Shown here piece after piece: positions 34,356 to 42,961 of a DNA stretch of 57,079 nt (positions are counted from its first letter, which is position 1; every line of letters begins with the position of its first letter). The DNA comes from an uncultured Bacteroidales bacterium (GTDB taxonomy: Bacteria; Bacteroidota; Bacteroidia; Bacteroidales; UBA932). Below the pieces are notes generated by a model. That model saw nothing but the letters and a program-made list of their open reading frames with translations. It searched no databases and was not told where the DNA came from. The DNA is taken from NCBI GenBank assembly GCA_905233345.1, contig CAJODQ010000024.1:1-57079 (forward strand), written 5' to 3'. The translations under genes were made by a program, and so were the position numbers.

Positions 34356-36065
34356 TTATCCGTTGATGTGTCTGTTGACAGCCTCCAATACCTGTGCTTC
34401 CAGCGTTTCGGCCTCCTCGAGGATGGCGGCAGCGCGGGCGATGAGGGGCTGGGCCGGTGCCGGATCCTTCAGGCCGGAGGCATTGATGCGGACGTTGAGC
34501 TCGGCACCGCGGCAGGCGGCACGGGCGGCCAGGGCGGCCACGCCGGCGTCGGAAGCCGAAGCTGGATTGCCCATCCGGGCCATTTCGAGGGCCAGCGGCA
34601 GGGCTTTCAGCGAAGCCTCCATCGTCTTCAACGGCACGGATGCCGCATAGAGCGTTGCTTCCTCAATGGCCGCGGCACGGGCGGCCTTCTCCTCTTCCGT
34701 GCCCTTCGGCATGCCGAAGCAGGCCATGATCTTGTCGAAGGCAGCGGTATCTTCATCCACGAGGTCGAGCAACTCCTGCATCAGGGCCTGGCCCCGCTCC
34801 GCCACGTCGGAGAATTCTTTCCAGCGATCGTCCCAGCCACGCTTGTGGGCGGAGAGATTGGCCACCATCGTACCCAGGGCGGCCGCCAGGGCACCCATAT
34901 AGGCCGAGATGGAGCCGCCGCCCGGGGCAGGGGATTCAGAAGCCGTCTCGCGGGCGAAGCCCTCGGCGCTCATGCGCACCAGGCGGTGCTTACGGGCTTC
35001 TTCTTCCGGGTCTTCCATCAGGAACTCGATCACCTTTTCCTTTGGATCGAAGGGCCGGAGGTCGTCGAGCGACATGGACTTGACGGCGATCTTCAGGATC
35101 TCGCTTTCGTCAATGCCGAGTGAACGCTGCTGCTTCGTCAAATAGAATTTGCCAGCCTCGAGCAGCACGCGCTTGGGCACCAGGCCCACGATCTCGGCAC
35201 CCGTCACGCGCAGGCCGCGGGCGGCGGCAGCGCGGGACACCTCTTCATAAGCTACATGCAGCGGCGTGGCGTCGATATCCGTAATATTCATGGACACCTG
35301 GGCGATGCCGTATTCGTCGATGTACCAGCCGATGGCCTTGCAACCTTTCAGCGTACCGGGGATCCAGATCTGTTCGCCCTTTTCGTCCTTGAGCAGCTTG
35401 CCGGTCAGCGAGCCGCCCTCGCGGGCCTTGCGGCCTTTCTCGCGCACGTCGAAGGCGATGGCCATGGCGCGGCGGGTGGAGGTGGTGTTGAGGTTGTAGT
35501 TCACCGCCACCAGAAAGTTGCGGGCACCCACGTTCGATGCGCCGCAGCGGGCGACGACATCGTTGTAGGTATCGGGGCCAAAGTCGGGCCGGCGGGCCGG
35601 GTCGGCGATCTTCTCGGGCAGGGCCTCATATTCGCCGGCGCGGCAGACCGCGAGGTTCTTGCGCTCCGGCTTGAAAGCGGAAGCCTCGTAGCAGTAGCAG
35701 GGGATACCCAGCTCTTCGTACATGCGCTTCGCGAGATCCCGGGCCAGGACGGCACACTCCTCGAGCGTGATGCCCGATACGGGGATGAGCGGCAGCACGT
35801 CGGTCGCGCCCGAACGGGGATGGGCGCCGTGGTGCTTGCGCATGTCGATGAGCTCCTGCGCCTTGGCTGCGCCGCGGAAGGCGGCTTCGCACACGGGAGC
35901 GGGCTCGCCCACGAAGGTCACGACCGTGCGGTTTGTGGCCTCGCCGGGGTCCACGTCGAGCACCTTCACCCCCTCAACGGAGGCGATGGCCGCCACGATG
36001 CTGTCAATTACTGATCTATCGCGTCCCTCGCTGTAATTGGGGACACATTCGACAATCTGTTTCAT
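34356..36065 (-). CDS. ftcD: glutamate formimidoyltransferase / formimidoyl-THF cyclodeaminase, bifunctional
   Basis: Last step of histidine use: transfers the formimino group of formiminoglutamate to tetrahydrofolate and cyclises it to methenyl-THF, releasing ammonia. 569 residues. Transferase part at about 1-335 (QIVECVPNYSEGRD, MRKHHGAHPRSGATDVLPLIP with the active-site histidine); cyclodeaminase at about 365-560 (SPAPGGGSISAYMGALAAALG, LVDEDTAAFDKIM). First gene of the operon; it explains why no hutG or hutF is needed. Promoter box at 36114-36121. Confidence 0.93.
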   Translation of the reverse strand: MKQIVECVPNYSEGRDRSVIDSIVAAIASVEGVKVLDVDPGEATNRTVVTFVGEPAPVCEAAFRGAAKAQELIDMRKHHGAHPRSGATDVLPLIPVSGITLEECAVLARDLAKRMYEELGIPCYCYEASAFKPERKNLAVCRAGEYEALPEKIADPARRPDFGPDTYNDVVARCGASNVGARNFLVAVNYNLNTTSTRRAMAIAFDVREKGRKAREGGSLTGKLLKDEKGEQIWIPGTLKGCKAIGWYIDEYGIAQVSMNITDIDATPLHVAYEEVSRAAAARGLRVTGAEIVGLVPKRVLLEAGKFYLTKQQRSLGIDESEILKIAVKSMSLDDLRPFDPKEKVIEFLMEDPEEEARKHRLVRMSAEGFARETASESPAPGGGSISAYMGALAAALGTMVANLSAHKRGWDDRWKEFSDVAERGQALMQELLDLVDEDTAAFDKIMACFGMPKGTEEEKAARAAAIEEATLYAASVPLKTMEASLKALPLALEMARMGNPASASDAGVAALAARAACRGAELNVRINASGLKDPAPAQPLIARAAAILEEAETLEAQVLEAVNRHING

Positions 36066-36113
36066 ATAGCTTGGATTTGGATACGATTTGTTCGGTTTTT
36101 GTCATCAAACTAT

Positions 36114-36121
36114 CAAAGATA
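36114..36121 (-). promoter_or_regulatory. -7 promoter box TATCTTTG of the hut operon
   Basis: Perfect TAnnTTTG on the minus strand, 49 bases before the ftcD start. Faces away from the deoD box only 22 bases further on. No obvious operator palindrome between them. Confidence 0.6.
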
Positions 36122-36143
36122 CGAAGAATAATGCAATTTTCAT

Positions 36144-36151
36144 TATCTTTG
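36144..36151 (+). promoter_or_regulatory. -7 promoter box TATCTTTG of deoD
   Basis: Perfect TAnnTTTG, 24 bases before the ATG at 36176. Confidence 0.65.
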
Positions 36152-36175
36152 TATGTCAATCAAAGAAACACAGAG

Positions 36176-36889
36176 ATGAGCAAGAGAAATACCCCCACGC
36201 CCCATATCGGGGCCGAGTACGGAATGATTGAGAAAACCACGCTGATGGCCGGCGACCCGCTCCGCGCCAAGTTCATTGCGGAGAAATTCCTGGACAATCC
36301 GGTGCAGTTCAACAACGTGCGCGGCATGCTCGGCTTTTCGGGTACCTACAAAGGCCGCCCGGTGAGTGTGATGGGCCATGGCATGGGCATTCCCTCGATC
36401 GGTATCTATACCTGGGAACTCTTCAATTTCTACGATGTGGAGACCATCATCCGTGTGGGCTCGGCGGGTACCTACGATCCCGACATGAAACTGGGCGACC
36501 TGATCCTGGCCCAGGGGGCCTGCACCGATTCCAACTACGGTGCGCAGTTCGAGCTGCCCGGCACCTTCGCGCCCATCGCCGACTTCGACCTGCTCCGCCG
36601 CGCCGCGGATGCCTGCGACAATTTCGGTTACCGCTACAAGGTGGGCAATGTGCTCTCCTCCGATGCTTTCTACAACCAGCACTCGAATGGCATGAACTGG
36701 ACGAAGATGGGCGTGATCGGCGTGGAAATGGAGGCTTCGGCGCTCTATATGAACGCCGCCTTCGCCAAGAAGAAAGCCCTGGCCATCTGCACGGTCTCCG
36801 ACCACCTGATCACCGGCGAATGCTCCTCTTCCGCCGACCGCCAGACCACCTTCACCCACATGATGGAGGTCGCACTGTCGCTGGTGTAA
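36176..36889 (+). CDS. deoD: purine-nucleoside phosphorylase, DeoD type
   Basis: Phosphorolysis of purine (deoxy)nucleosides in salvage. 237 residues from ATG 36176 (E. coli DeoD has 239); the longer upstream frame crosses the promoter and is wrong. Marks: TPHIGAEYG, MAGDPLRAKFIAE (phosphate loop), MGHGMGIPSIGIYTWEL, RVGSAGTYDP, GVEMEASALY (ribose-binding EME) and VSDHLITGE with the catalytic Asp. Single gene. Confidence 0.95.
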   Translation: MSKRNTPTPHIGAEYGMIEKTTLMAGDPLRAKFIAEKFLDNPVQFNNVRGMLGFSGTYKGRPVSVMGHGMGIPSIGIYTWELFNFYDVETIIRVGSAGTYDPDMKLGDLILAQGACTDSNYGAQFELPGTFAPIADFDLLRRAADACDNFGYRYKVGNVLSSDAFYNQHSNGMNWTKMGVIGVEMEASALYMNAAFAKKKALAICTVSDHLITGECSSSADRQTTFTHMMEVALSLV

Positions 36890-36897
36890 TCAAAAAC

Positions 36898-36926
36898 CGT
36901 CATTCCGGGCTTGCCCCGGAATCTCA
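36898..36926. repeat. REP-like palindrome, copy 3
   Basis: ATTCCGGG (36902-36909) and CCCGGAAT (36915-36922) around CTTGC, context CGTCATTCC...ATCTC. Lies between the converging deoD and M28 genes, overlapping the last codons of neither or just touching the M28 stop; it may serve as a bidirectional terminator. Confidence 0.7.
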
Positions 36927-38504
36927 ATACCAAACAGGTTTTCTGTCGGCGTTGGCGACGTCGAGACCGACGCCGAACATCAGGCGGACATGGGCCAGCG
37001 TACCGCTGAAGTCCCAGTCTTCCTTGTATTCGTCAGAGGGTTTGTGGTACCAGTCCGAACGGGGATACTTGTTGGGACGGCTCGGGTCCACGAGGTCCTT
37101 GCCGTATTCGATGACCACGGCGGGGACGCCTTTCTTCACGAAATTGAAATGGTCGGAACGGAAGTACCAGCCGTCCGAGTTGTCGTCGTTCCAGACCACA
37201 TAACGGCCCTGCGCACCGGCATTGGCCACGATGTAGCGGTCCAGTTCGCATTTGCCGCCGCCCAGTACCATCACGTCATAGGTGAGCGGTTCGGGTGCGA
37301 TGCAGTCGAAATTGATGCAGGCCGCGGTCTTCTCCATGGGGAAGGCCGGGTGTGCGCAGTAATACTCCGAACCGAAGATCCCGCTCTCCTCGAGGGTGGG
37401 GATGAAAAAGACCATGGAGCGGCGGGGCCGCACGGGCTGCTCTGCATACTTTTTAGCCAGCCACAGCACCGCCGCCATGCCCGATCCGTTGTCAGAGGCG
37501 CCGTTGTAGATGTTGTCGCCCGTTTCGTCAGGCTCTCCGAAACCGAAATGGTCCCAGTGTGCGCTGAAGATCACCGCCTCGTCTTTCAGGTCCGTGCCAG
37601 GAAGCACGCCGGCCACGTTGCGGGTCTGCTCGATCTTGTAGTCCACATTCATCACGAGCGAAGTCTTCTCCTTCAGCACGAAGGAGCGGAAGCCCGGCCG
37701 TTTGGCCGCAGCGAGGGTCGCGTCGAAGTCGACGCCGGCGGCTTGGAAGAGTTTGCGGCAGCCGTCTTCGTGCAGCCAGCCCTTGATGGCCAGGGCGTCG
37801 GCATTGCCGGTGGCGGGATCATACAGCGCCAGGTTGCTGCCGGTGTGGTTGGCGGCTACGTTCCAGCCGTAGCTGGCTGCCGCCGTATTGTGCAGCACCA
37901 GGCATCCGGCCGCACCGCGCCGCTGCGCCTCCTCGAACTTGTAGGTCCAGCGGCCGTAATAAGTCATGTTCTTCCCCTGGAAAAGCGACGCATCGTAAAA
38001 GCCCGGATCGTTGACCATGGCGATGATGATCTTGCCGCGGACGTCGACGCCGTCGAAGTCGTTCCAGCCGAATTCCGGCGCATCAATGCCGAAGCCGCAG
38101 AACACGAACTCCACGTTCGGCAGTTCGACCTTGTCGGTCGCCCGCGCCGTCCAGGCTACGAAATCTTCCGGGAAAAGCAGATCCACGCGCTTGCGGGCGC
38201 CCTTCACGCGCAGCTTGCCGCCCACGGGCCGGCAGATGGTCGAAACAGTCTGGACCTCTTGGAAATAGCTGTCGCCGAAGGCGGGCTGCAGGCCGATGGC
38301 CCGCATCTCGTCCGCCAGGTAGTTGACGGTCTTGGTTTCGTATTCCGTCATGGGCATGCGGCCGCCGAAGTTGTCGGACCCCAGGACCTGGATCCAGTGG
38401 CGGAGGAGCGCTTCATCCTGCGAAGGATGGGTCAGGGTTTGGGCGGTGGTGGGAACGGCCAGGCAAGCCGTCAGCGCCAGCAGGGCGAGGCAGTATTTCT
38501 TCAT
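36924..38504 (-). CDS. M28 family zinc aminopeptidase-like protein, exported
   Basis: Exported peptidase with a Sec signal (MKKYCLALLALTACLAVPTTAQ, cleavage after TAQ) and 526 residues. A PA-type insert covers about 95-250 (VEFVFCGFGIDAPEFGWNDFDG). The M28 core has two-zinc ligands in VIFSAHWDHFGFG, NGASDNGSGMAAVLWLA and PTLEESGIFGSEYY; DHFNF near residue 465 supplies the last histidine. Family members release N-terminal amino acids. Close upstream is the ketopantoate reductase-like gene (14-base gap), so the two are likely co-transcribed. Confidence 0.9.
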   Translation of the reverse strand: MKKYCLALLALTACLAVPTTAQTLTHPSQDEALLRHWIQVLGSDNFGGRMPMTEYETKTVNYLADEMRAIGLQPAFGDSYFQEVQTVSTICRPVGGKLRVKGARKRVDLLFPEDFVAWTARATDKVELPNVEFVFCGFGIDAPEFGWNDFDGVDVRGKIIIAMVNDPGFYDASLFQGKNMTYYGRWTYKFEEAQRRGAAGCLVLHNTAAASYGWNVAANHTGSNLALYDPATGNADALAIKGWLHEDGCRKLFQAAGVDFDATLAAAKRPGFRSFVLKEKTSLVMNVDYKIEQTRNVAGVLPGTDLKDEAVIFSAHWDHFGFGEPDETGDNIYNGASDNGSGMAAVLWLAKKYAEQPVRPRRSMVFFIPTLEESGIFGSEYYCAHPAFPMEKTAACINFDCIAPEPLTYDVMVLGGGKCELDRYIVANAGAQGRYVVWNDDNSDGWYFRSDHFNFVKKGVPAVVIEYGKDLVDPSRPNKYPRSDWYHKPSDEYKEDWDFSGTLAHVRLMFGVGLDVANADRKPVWY

Positions 38505-38518
38505 AGGAGCAGTAGGAT

Positions 38519-39538
38519 TTATTTCTTCAGGAGGGGAAGGAAAAATTTCAGGTTGTCGCGGCAGGGCTTCAGCTCGCCCCGCTCGATGCGGTGGATGACA
38601 TCCACGACCATGTCGTTGAGGGGCGTTGGCTCTCCGACCTCGCGGCCCGAGGTGCAGACCACGCCATTGATGGCGTCGACTTCACAGCGCTTGCCCTTTT
38701 CAATGTCCTGCAGCATACTGGCTTTTAGCCTCATGTGCTTGCGCATGGTCAGGGGCAGGATGGTGAAGGCGAGCGATTTCTTGAGGGGCGTCTTATAGTC
38801 GAGCAGCGTGATCACATCCTTGCCCTGGACGGGTTCGAAGCGGATGTTGCCCTTGCGGGCCACGTTGATGCATTCCTTGATGAGCGCCAGGGTGACCCGG
38901 CGGGAGTCTTTCGGCCGGATGGTCTCGCCGAAGGTGGCGCCGAGAGCGGTGCTCAGGCCGGAGAAAGAAGCGTTGATCAGGAGCTTGGTCCAGCGGGTGC
39001 CGATGAAGTTGTCTTCGACGACGACGGGCCCCATCAGCTGGAGGAGTTCTTTGACATCGTTCAGATGCCGGTTGGGGAACGGCGAGAGCGAGCCCAGCTG
39101 GAAGGTGAGGCTGTCGGGCGAACTGGTGAGTTCGCTCACGCCCGGCTCCAGCAGGGTGGCGCCCCAGGCGACGGTGCAGCCCAGCACGTGGTCCGCGCCG
39201 ACGATATGGCTGATGAGCAGTTCGGGAATGCCGTTCTGGAGGGTGACGATCACGCCGTCGGGCGTGAGGTAGGGGACCAGGAAACGGACGATCTGCTCGT
39301 TCTCCATCTGCTTGGTGAGCAGGATGATGATATTGTAGGTGCCGGCCATCTCGAAAGGGGTGATGGCTTTGACGGGCTGCACGAAGTCGACGCTGCCCAC
39401 CACGTGGGCGCCCTTCTCATTCAGGGCCCGTACGTGGGCGAAGTTGTGGTTGACCAGGTCGATGCGGCCGCCGTTTTTCGTAATGTAGGCACCCAGGATC
39501 GTTCCCATGGAACCGGCGCCGTAGATACAGGCTCTCAT
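38519..39538 (-). CDS. ketopantoate reductase-family protein (ApbA/PanE)
   Basis: NADP-dependent 2-dehydropantoate 2-reductase family, which makes pantoate for coenzyme A. 339 residues: GAGSMGTILGAYI dinucleotide motif at the N-terminus, LLTKQMENE, VTLQNGIPE, GCTVAWGATLLEPG, and a helical C-domain with NASFSGLSTALGATFG and AINGVVCTSGREVG. Pathway assignment is moderate, since many paralogues act on other 2-oxo acids. Promoter box 27 bases upstream. Confidence 0.78.
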   Translation of the reverse strand: MRACIYGAGSMGTILGAYITKNGGRIDLVNHNFAHVRALNEKGAHVVGSVDFVQPVKAITPFEMAGTYNIIILLTKQMENEQIVRFLVPYLTPDGVIVTLQNGIPELLISHIVGADHVLGCTVAWGATLLEPGVSELTSSPDSLTFQLGSLSPFPNRHLNDVKELLQLMGPVVVEDNFIGTRWTKLLINASFSGLSTALGATFGETIRPKDSRRVTLALIKECINVARKGNIRFEPVQGKDVITLLDYKTPLKKSLAFTILPLTMRKHMRLKASMLQDIEKGKRCEVDAINGVVCTSGREVGEPTPLNDMVVDVIHRIERGELKPCRDNLKFFLPLLKK

Positions 39539-39564
39539 TCGCTGATAGTCTTTTGTTTATCTAA

Positions 39565-39572
39565 CAAATATA
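39565..39572 (-). promoter_or_regulatory. -7 promoter box TATATTTG of the PanE-like/M28 unit
   Basis: Perfect TAnnTTTG on the minus strand, 27 bases upstream of the start at 39538. Confidence 0.6.
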
Positions 39573-39623
39573 CGAAAAACGGGGCGCTTTTACAAATATT
39601 TACAAATATCCGCTTCCTTTTGT

Positions 39624-39631
39624 TAAATTTG
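39624..39631 (+). promoter_or_regulatory. -7 promoter box TAAATTTG of the fucosidase, nearly leaderless
   Basis: Perfect TAnnTTTG ending only five bases before the ATG at 39637, so the transcript would begin at or within a few bases of the start codon. Confidence 0.5.
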
Positions 39632-39636
39632 TAGAC

Positions 39637-40971
39637 ATGAAACGCAGTTGTACCTTCCTTGCCGCACTGATTCTGTGCACGGCCGCTCTGGCCCAACCGT
39701 ATGTCCCGACGCCCGAGAACCTGCAGGCGCGGGAGGATTTCCAACAGCACCGCCTAGGCATCTTCCTGCACTGGGGCATTTATGCCGTCTACGCGCAGGG
39801 CGAATGGTATCTCCAGACCGCCGGGCTCAACAAGGACGACTATGCCGTGGCCGCCGAGAGCTTCAACCCGCGGAAATTCGATGCGCAGGCCTGGACGCAT
39901 GCCTTCAAGGAGGCCGGCGCGGGCTATGTGACGCTCACTTCCCGGCACCACGACGGCTTCTCGATGTTCAAATCTGCCGCCTCGGACTGGAACATCGTGG
40001 ATGCGACGCCCTTCGGGCGTGATGTGGTGGCGGAGCTGGCCGAAGCCTGTGCTGCGGAAGGACTCGACTACCATCTCTATTATTCGTTGCTTGACTGGGT
40101 CCGGGAAGACTATCCGCTGGGGGAGACCGGGCACAAGACGGGTCGTCAGGGCAATCGGCAGGACTACAACCACTATCTTCAGTTCATGAAAGACCAGGTA
40201 CGCGAGCTCATCACCCAGGTGCCCAACCTGGGCGCACTGTGGTTCGACGGCATCTGGGACCACGAGAATGATCCGGGCTTTGACTGGCGCATGCCGGAAT
40301 TCTATGCCTATATCCACAGCTTGAAGCCGTCGCTCCTGATCGGTAACAACCACCACCGGGCACCCATCGAAGGGGAGGACTTCCAGATGTTTGAGAGGGA
40401 TCTGCCGGGCGAGAACAAAGCCGGCATGTCGGGAGAAGCCACCATCGGCGCGCTGCCCCTGGAGATGTGCGAAACCATGAACAGCGCCTGGGGCTACCGC
40501 ATCGCGGATCCCTGGTACAAGAGCGTGAAGGAGCTGGTGCAGCTGCTGGTACGGGCCGCAGCAAAGAATTCGAACCTGCTGCTCAACATCGGTCCGCAGC
40601 CCAACGGCGAACTGCCGCACCAGGCCCTTGACCGCCTCGCCGGCATCGGCGCCTGGATGCGTAGCCACCGCATCTCCGTGGACGGTACGACCGCCACTGC
40701 CATCCCCGAGCAGCCCTGGGGCGTGACGACGCAGAACGCCGAAGTCCTCTTCCTGCACGTGCTCTCGCCGGAGGCGCTGCCGGTCCGCGGCGGACTGTGC
40801 AAAGTGGTCGTCCCGCTGCCCACCGACAGGAAACCCGCCAGGAAGGACGCGGTGTCCCTGCTGACGGGTGAAAAACTTCCGTATGAATTCTCGAAAGACG
40901 GCTTCCTGACCGTCACCCTCCCGCAATCGCTGCTGGAGGAGATCGATACCGTCCTACGCGTACGCTTCTGA
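39637..40971 (+). CDS. alpha-L-fucosidase, GH29
   Basis: Exported exo-fucosidase for host or plant glycans. Signal MKRSCTFLAALILCTAALAQ cleaved after LAQ. GH29 features: LGIFLHWGIYAVYAQGEWY, KEAGAGYVTLTSRHHDGFSMF, and the nucleophile Asp204 in LWFDGIWD. 444 residues. Together with the GH89 gene this suggests use of mucin-like glycans. Single gene; its last 18 bases overlap the end of the converging Na/Pi cotransporter gene. Confidence 0.92.
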   Translation: MKRSCTFLAALILCTAALAQPYVPTPENLQAREDFQQHRLGIFLHWGIYAVYAQGEWYLQTAGLNKDDYAVAAESFNPRKFDAQAWTHAFKEAGAGYVTLTSRHHDGFSMFKSAASDWNIVDATPFGRDVVAELAEACAAEGLDYHLYYSLLDWVREDYPLGETGHKTGRQGNRQDYNHYLQFMKDQVRELITQVPNLGALWFDGIWDHENDPGFDWRMPEFYAYIHSLKPSLLIGNNHHRAPIEGEDFQMFERDLPGENKAGMSGEATIGALPLEMCETMNSAWGYRIADPWYKSVKELVQLLVRAAAKNSNLLLNIGPQPNGELPHQALDRLAGIGAWMRSHRISVDGTTATAIPEQPWGVTTQNAEVLFLHVLSPEALPVRGGLCKVVVPLPTDRKPARKDAVSLLTGEKLPYEFSKDGFLTVTLPQSLLEEIDTVLRVRF

Positions 40972-42651
40972 CAGGCGGTGTGAGGTGCCGAGGCGGGCTT
41001 CGACGACGTTGATGATGTAGTCGCCGGCTTTCTCGGCCTCGTTGATCAGGTCCATGTAGATGCTGCCGCTGTCGTAGCTGTAGACGTGCTCGTCGATGTT
41101 GCGCATGTTCTGTTCCTTGAGCATGTCGCGGCAGGCGTTGATCTTGGCTTCGATCTCTTCGGACGGGCCGAAGTCGAAATCTTCGCGGCGGCCGTTCAGC
41201 ATCTCGAGCATGCGCTCGCCGGCCTGCTGGGCCAGGGCCAGCATCTGCTTGATGCCGTTTTCCTGCTGCTCGGTGAATTCGAGCTTCGCCTCGTGCTTGC
41301 GGCGGATGACGCGGGCCATGTTGTAGCCGGCGTCGCCGATACTCTCGAGCTCGCCGATCTGGCGCAGCATGGCGCGGATCTTCTCTTTCGTATCGTCGCT
41401 CAAGTGCGCTTCGCCCACCTGGCCGAGGTACTTGCCGATCTCGTTCTCCATGTTGTCGCTGATCTGCTCGTATTTCTGGATGCGTTCGAAGATCTTCTTG
41501 AATTCCGCCTCGTCTTCCGTGCGGTAGAGGTCGCGGACCATCTCCGACATCTTCATCATCCGTTCGCCGAACACGGCAATCTCTTTCTGGGCCTGCAGCA
41601 CGGAGATTTCCGGCGTCTTCATGATACCGCCCTTGATATAGGTCAGGCGGAACTCTTCTTCCTCCTCGCTCTTCTTCGGCTGGATGAGGCGGCAGACGAT
41701 CTTCTCGATTTGCGGGATGAACCAGATGAGGATCAGGGTGTTGGTGACATTGAAGAGCGTGTGGAACGTCGCCAGGGCAAAGGTGAGCAGCGTGGGATCC
41801 TGCATTTCGGCCGTCGGGTCCATGCCAACGATGCGGCAGACCAGTCGCACGAAGGGGTAGAAGCAGCAGAGGATCCAGACCACGCCGAAGACGTTGAACA
41901 GCAGGTGTGCCAGGGCGGCCCGGCGGGCCTGCGTGTTGGCGCTCAGGGCGGCGATGTTGGCCGTCAGCGTCGTACCGATGTTCTCACCCATGACCAGTGC
42001 GATGCCCTGGTAGATGTCGATGACGCCCGTCGAACAGAGCACCATGGTGATGGCCATGATGGCGGCGGACGACTGGGCGATGAAGGTCAGGATCGTACCG
42101 ACCAGCAGGAAGAGCAGGATGGTCAGGTAGCTGCCGGAGTCAAAGGAGTCGAAAAAGCGGACGACGGCCTCGTTGTGGGCCAGGTCCATCTCGACGCCGG
42201 TGGCCCGGAGCATGCCGAGGGCGAAAAGCAGGAACGAAAGGCCGAAGAGGAAATCACCCATGTAACGGTGTTTCCCCATCTGGATCAGCACGATGGCGAT
42301 CAGGAAAACCGGCCAGACGAGGTTGGTGACGTCGAAGGAGAAACCGGCCGACATGATCCAGGCCGAGAGCGTGGTGCCGATGTTGGCACCCATGATGATC
42401 GAGATGGCCTGGGAGAGGGTCAGCAGGGCGGCGTTGACGAAGGAGACCGTCATCACCGTGGTAGCTGCGGACGACTGGACGGCGACGGTGACCAGCGCGC
42501 CGGTAGCGACGCCCGTGAAGCGGTTGGTGGTCATGGCGCCCAGCAGGTGACGCAACTGCGGTCCCGCCATTTTCTGGAGTGCCTCGCTCATCACCTTCAT
42601 GCCGTACATCAGCAAGGCGATGGACCCCAGCAGTTTCAATGCAATCAACAT
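40954..42651 (-). CDS. Na/Pi cotransporter family protein with PhoU-like C-domain
   Basis: Inner-membrane protein of the NptA/Na-Pi cotransporter II group, 565 residues. Two inverted membrane repeats each carry the family motif: QSSAATTVMTVSFVNAALL...GANIGTTLSAW and QSSAAIMAITMVL...GENIGTTLTANIAAL. From about residue 340 a PhoU-like helical domain (FGERMMKMSEMVRDLYRT, ELESIGDAGYNMARVIRR). Imports phosphate or regulates it. The ferredoxin gene ends 62 bases upstream with a terminator, so it probably has its own promoter in that gap. Confidence 0.9.
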   Translation of the reverse strand: MLIALKLLGSIALLMYGMKVMSEALQKMAGPQLRHLLGAMTTNRFTGVATGALVTVAVQSSAATTVMTVSFVNAALLTLSQAISIIMGANIGTTLSAWIMSAGFSFDVTNLVWPVFLIAIVLIQMGKHRYMGDFLFGLSFLLFALGMLRATGVEMDLAHNEAVVRFFDSFDSGSYLTILLFLLVGTILTFIAQSSAAIMAITMVLCSTGVIDIYQGIALVMGENIGTTLTANIAALSANTQARRAALAHLLFNVFGVVWILCCFYPFVRLVCRIVGMDPTAEMQDPTLLTFALATFHTLFNVTNTLILIWFIPQIEKIVCRLIQPKKSEEEEEFRLTYIKGGIMKTPEISVLQAQKEIAVFGERMMKMSEMVRDLYRTEDEAEFKKIFERIQKYEQISDNMENEIGKYLGQVGEAHLSDDTKEKIRAMLRQIGELESIGDAGYNMARVIRRKHEAKLEFTEQQENGIKQMLALAQQAGERMLEMLNGRREDFDFGPSEEIEAKINACRDMLKEQNMRNIDEHVYSYDSGSIYMDLINEAEKAGDYIINVVEARLGTSHRLSEAYA

Positions 42652-42664
42652 AAATCTGAAAACT

Positions 42665-42697
42665 CAAAAAAGGGGGCGGCTGATGCCGTCCCCTTTA
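42665..42697 (-). terminator. terminator of the ferredoxin gene
   Basis: On the minus strand GGGGACGGC, loop ATCA, GCCGCCCCC then T-run; stem of nine with one A-C mismatch. Lies between ferredoxin stop and cotransporter start. Confidence 0.65.
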
Positions 42698-42712
42698 TGA
42701 TTAGCGATCTTG

Positions 42713-42880
42713 TTAGGCTTGCTCGATAGCACCCATCGGGCAAACGCCGCTGCAGGTACCGCAGTCGACGCAAGCGTTCGGGTCAATCTTGTAGATGTCA
42801 CCGGCGGAGATGGCTCCAACCGGGCATTCATCAATGCAAGTGCCGCAAGCAGCGCAGTTTTCAGTGATTTTGTAAGCCAT
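42713..42880 (-). CDS. 2[4Fe-4S] ferredoxin, 55 residues
   Basis: Complete clostridial-type ferredoxin from the ATG complementary to 42878-42880. Protein starts MAYKITENC and carries both cluster motifs CAACGTCIDECPVGAI and CVDCGTCSGVCPMGAI, ending EQA. A soluble low-potential electron carrier, as used by pyruvate:ferredoxin oxidoreductase and Rnf; it could also feed the Hdr-like complex, but nothing here proves it. Single gene with its own promoter box (42919-42926) and terminator. Confidence 0.95.
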   Translation of the reverse strand: MAYKITENCAACGTCIDECPVGAISAGDIYKIDPNACVDCGTCSGVCPMGAIEQA

Positions 42881-42918
42881 TTTATAAAAAGTTTAAGTGT
42901 TGTTGTTGCGAAATCGTT

Positions 42919-42926
42919 GACAAAGA
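42919..42926 (-). promoter_or_regulatory. -7 promoter box TATCTTTG of the ferredoxin gene
   Basis: Perfect TAnnTTTG on the minus strand, 39 bases upstream of the start at 42880. Confidence 0.6.
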
Positions 42927-42961
42927 TAATACCAAATATTGTCTTTCCCAACAATTAATCT

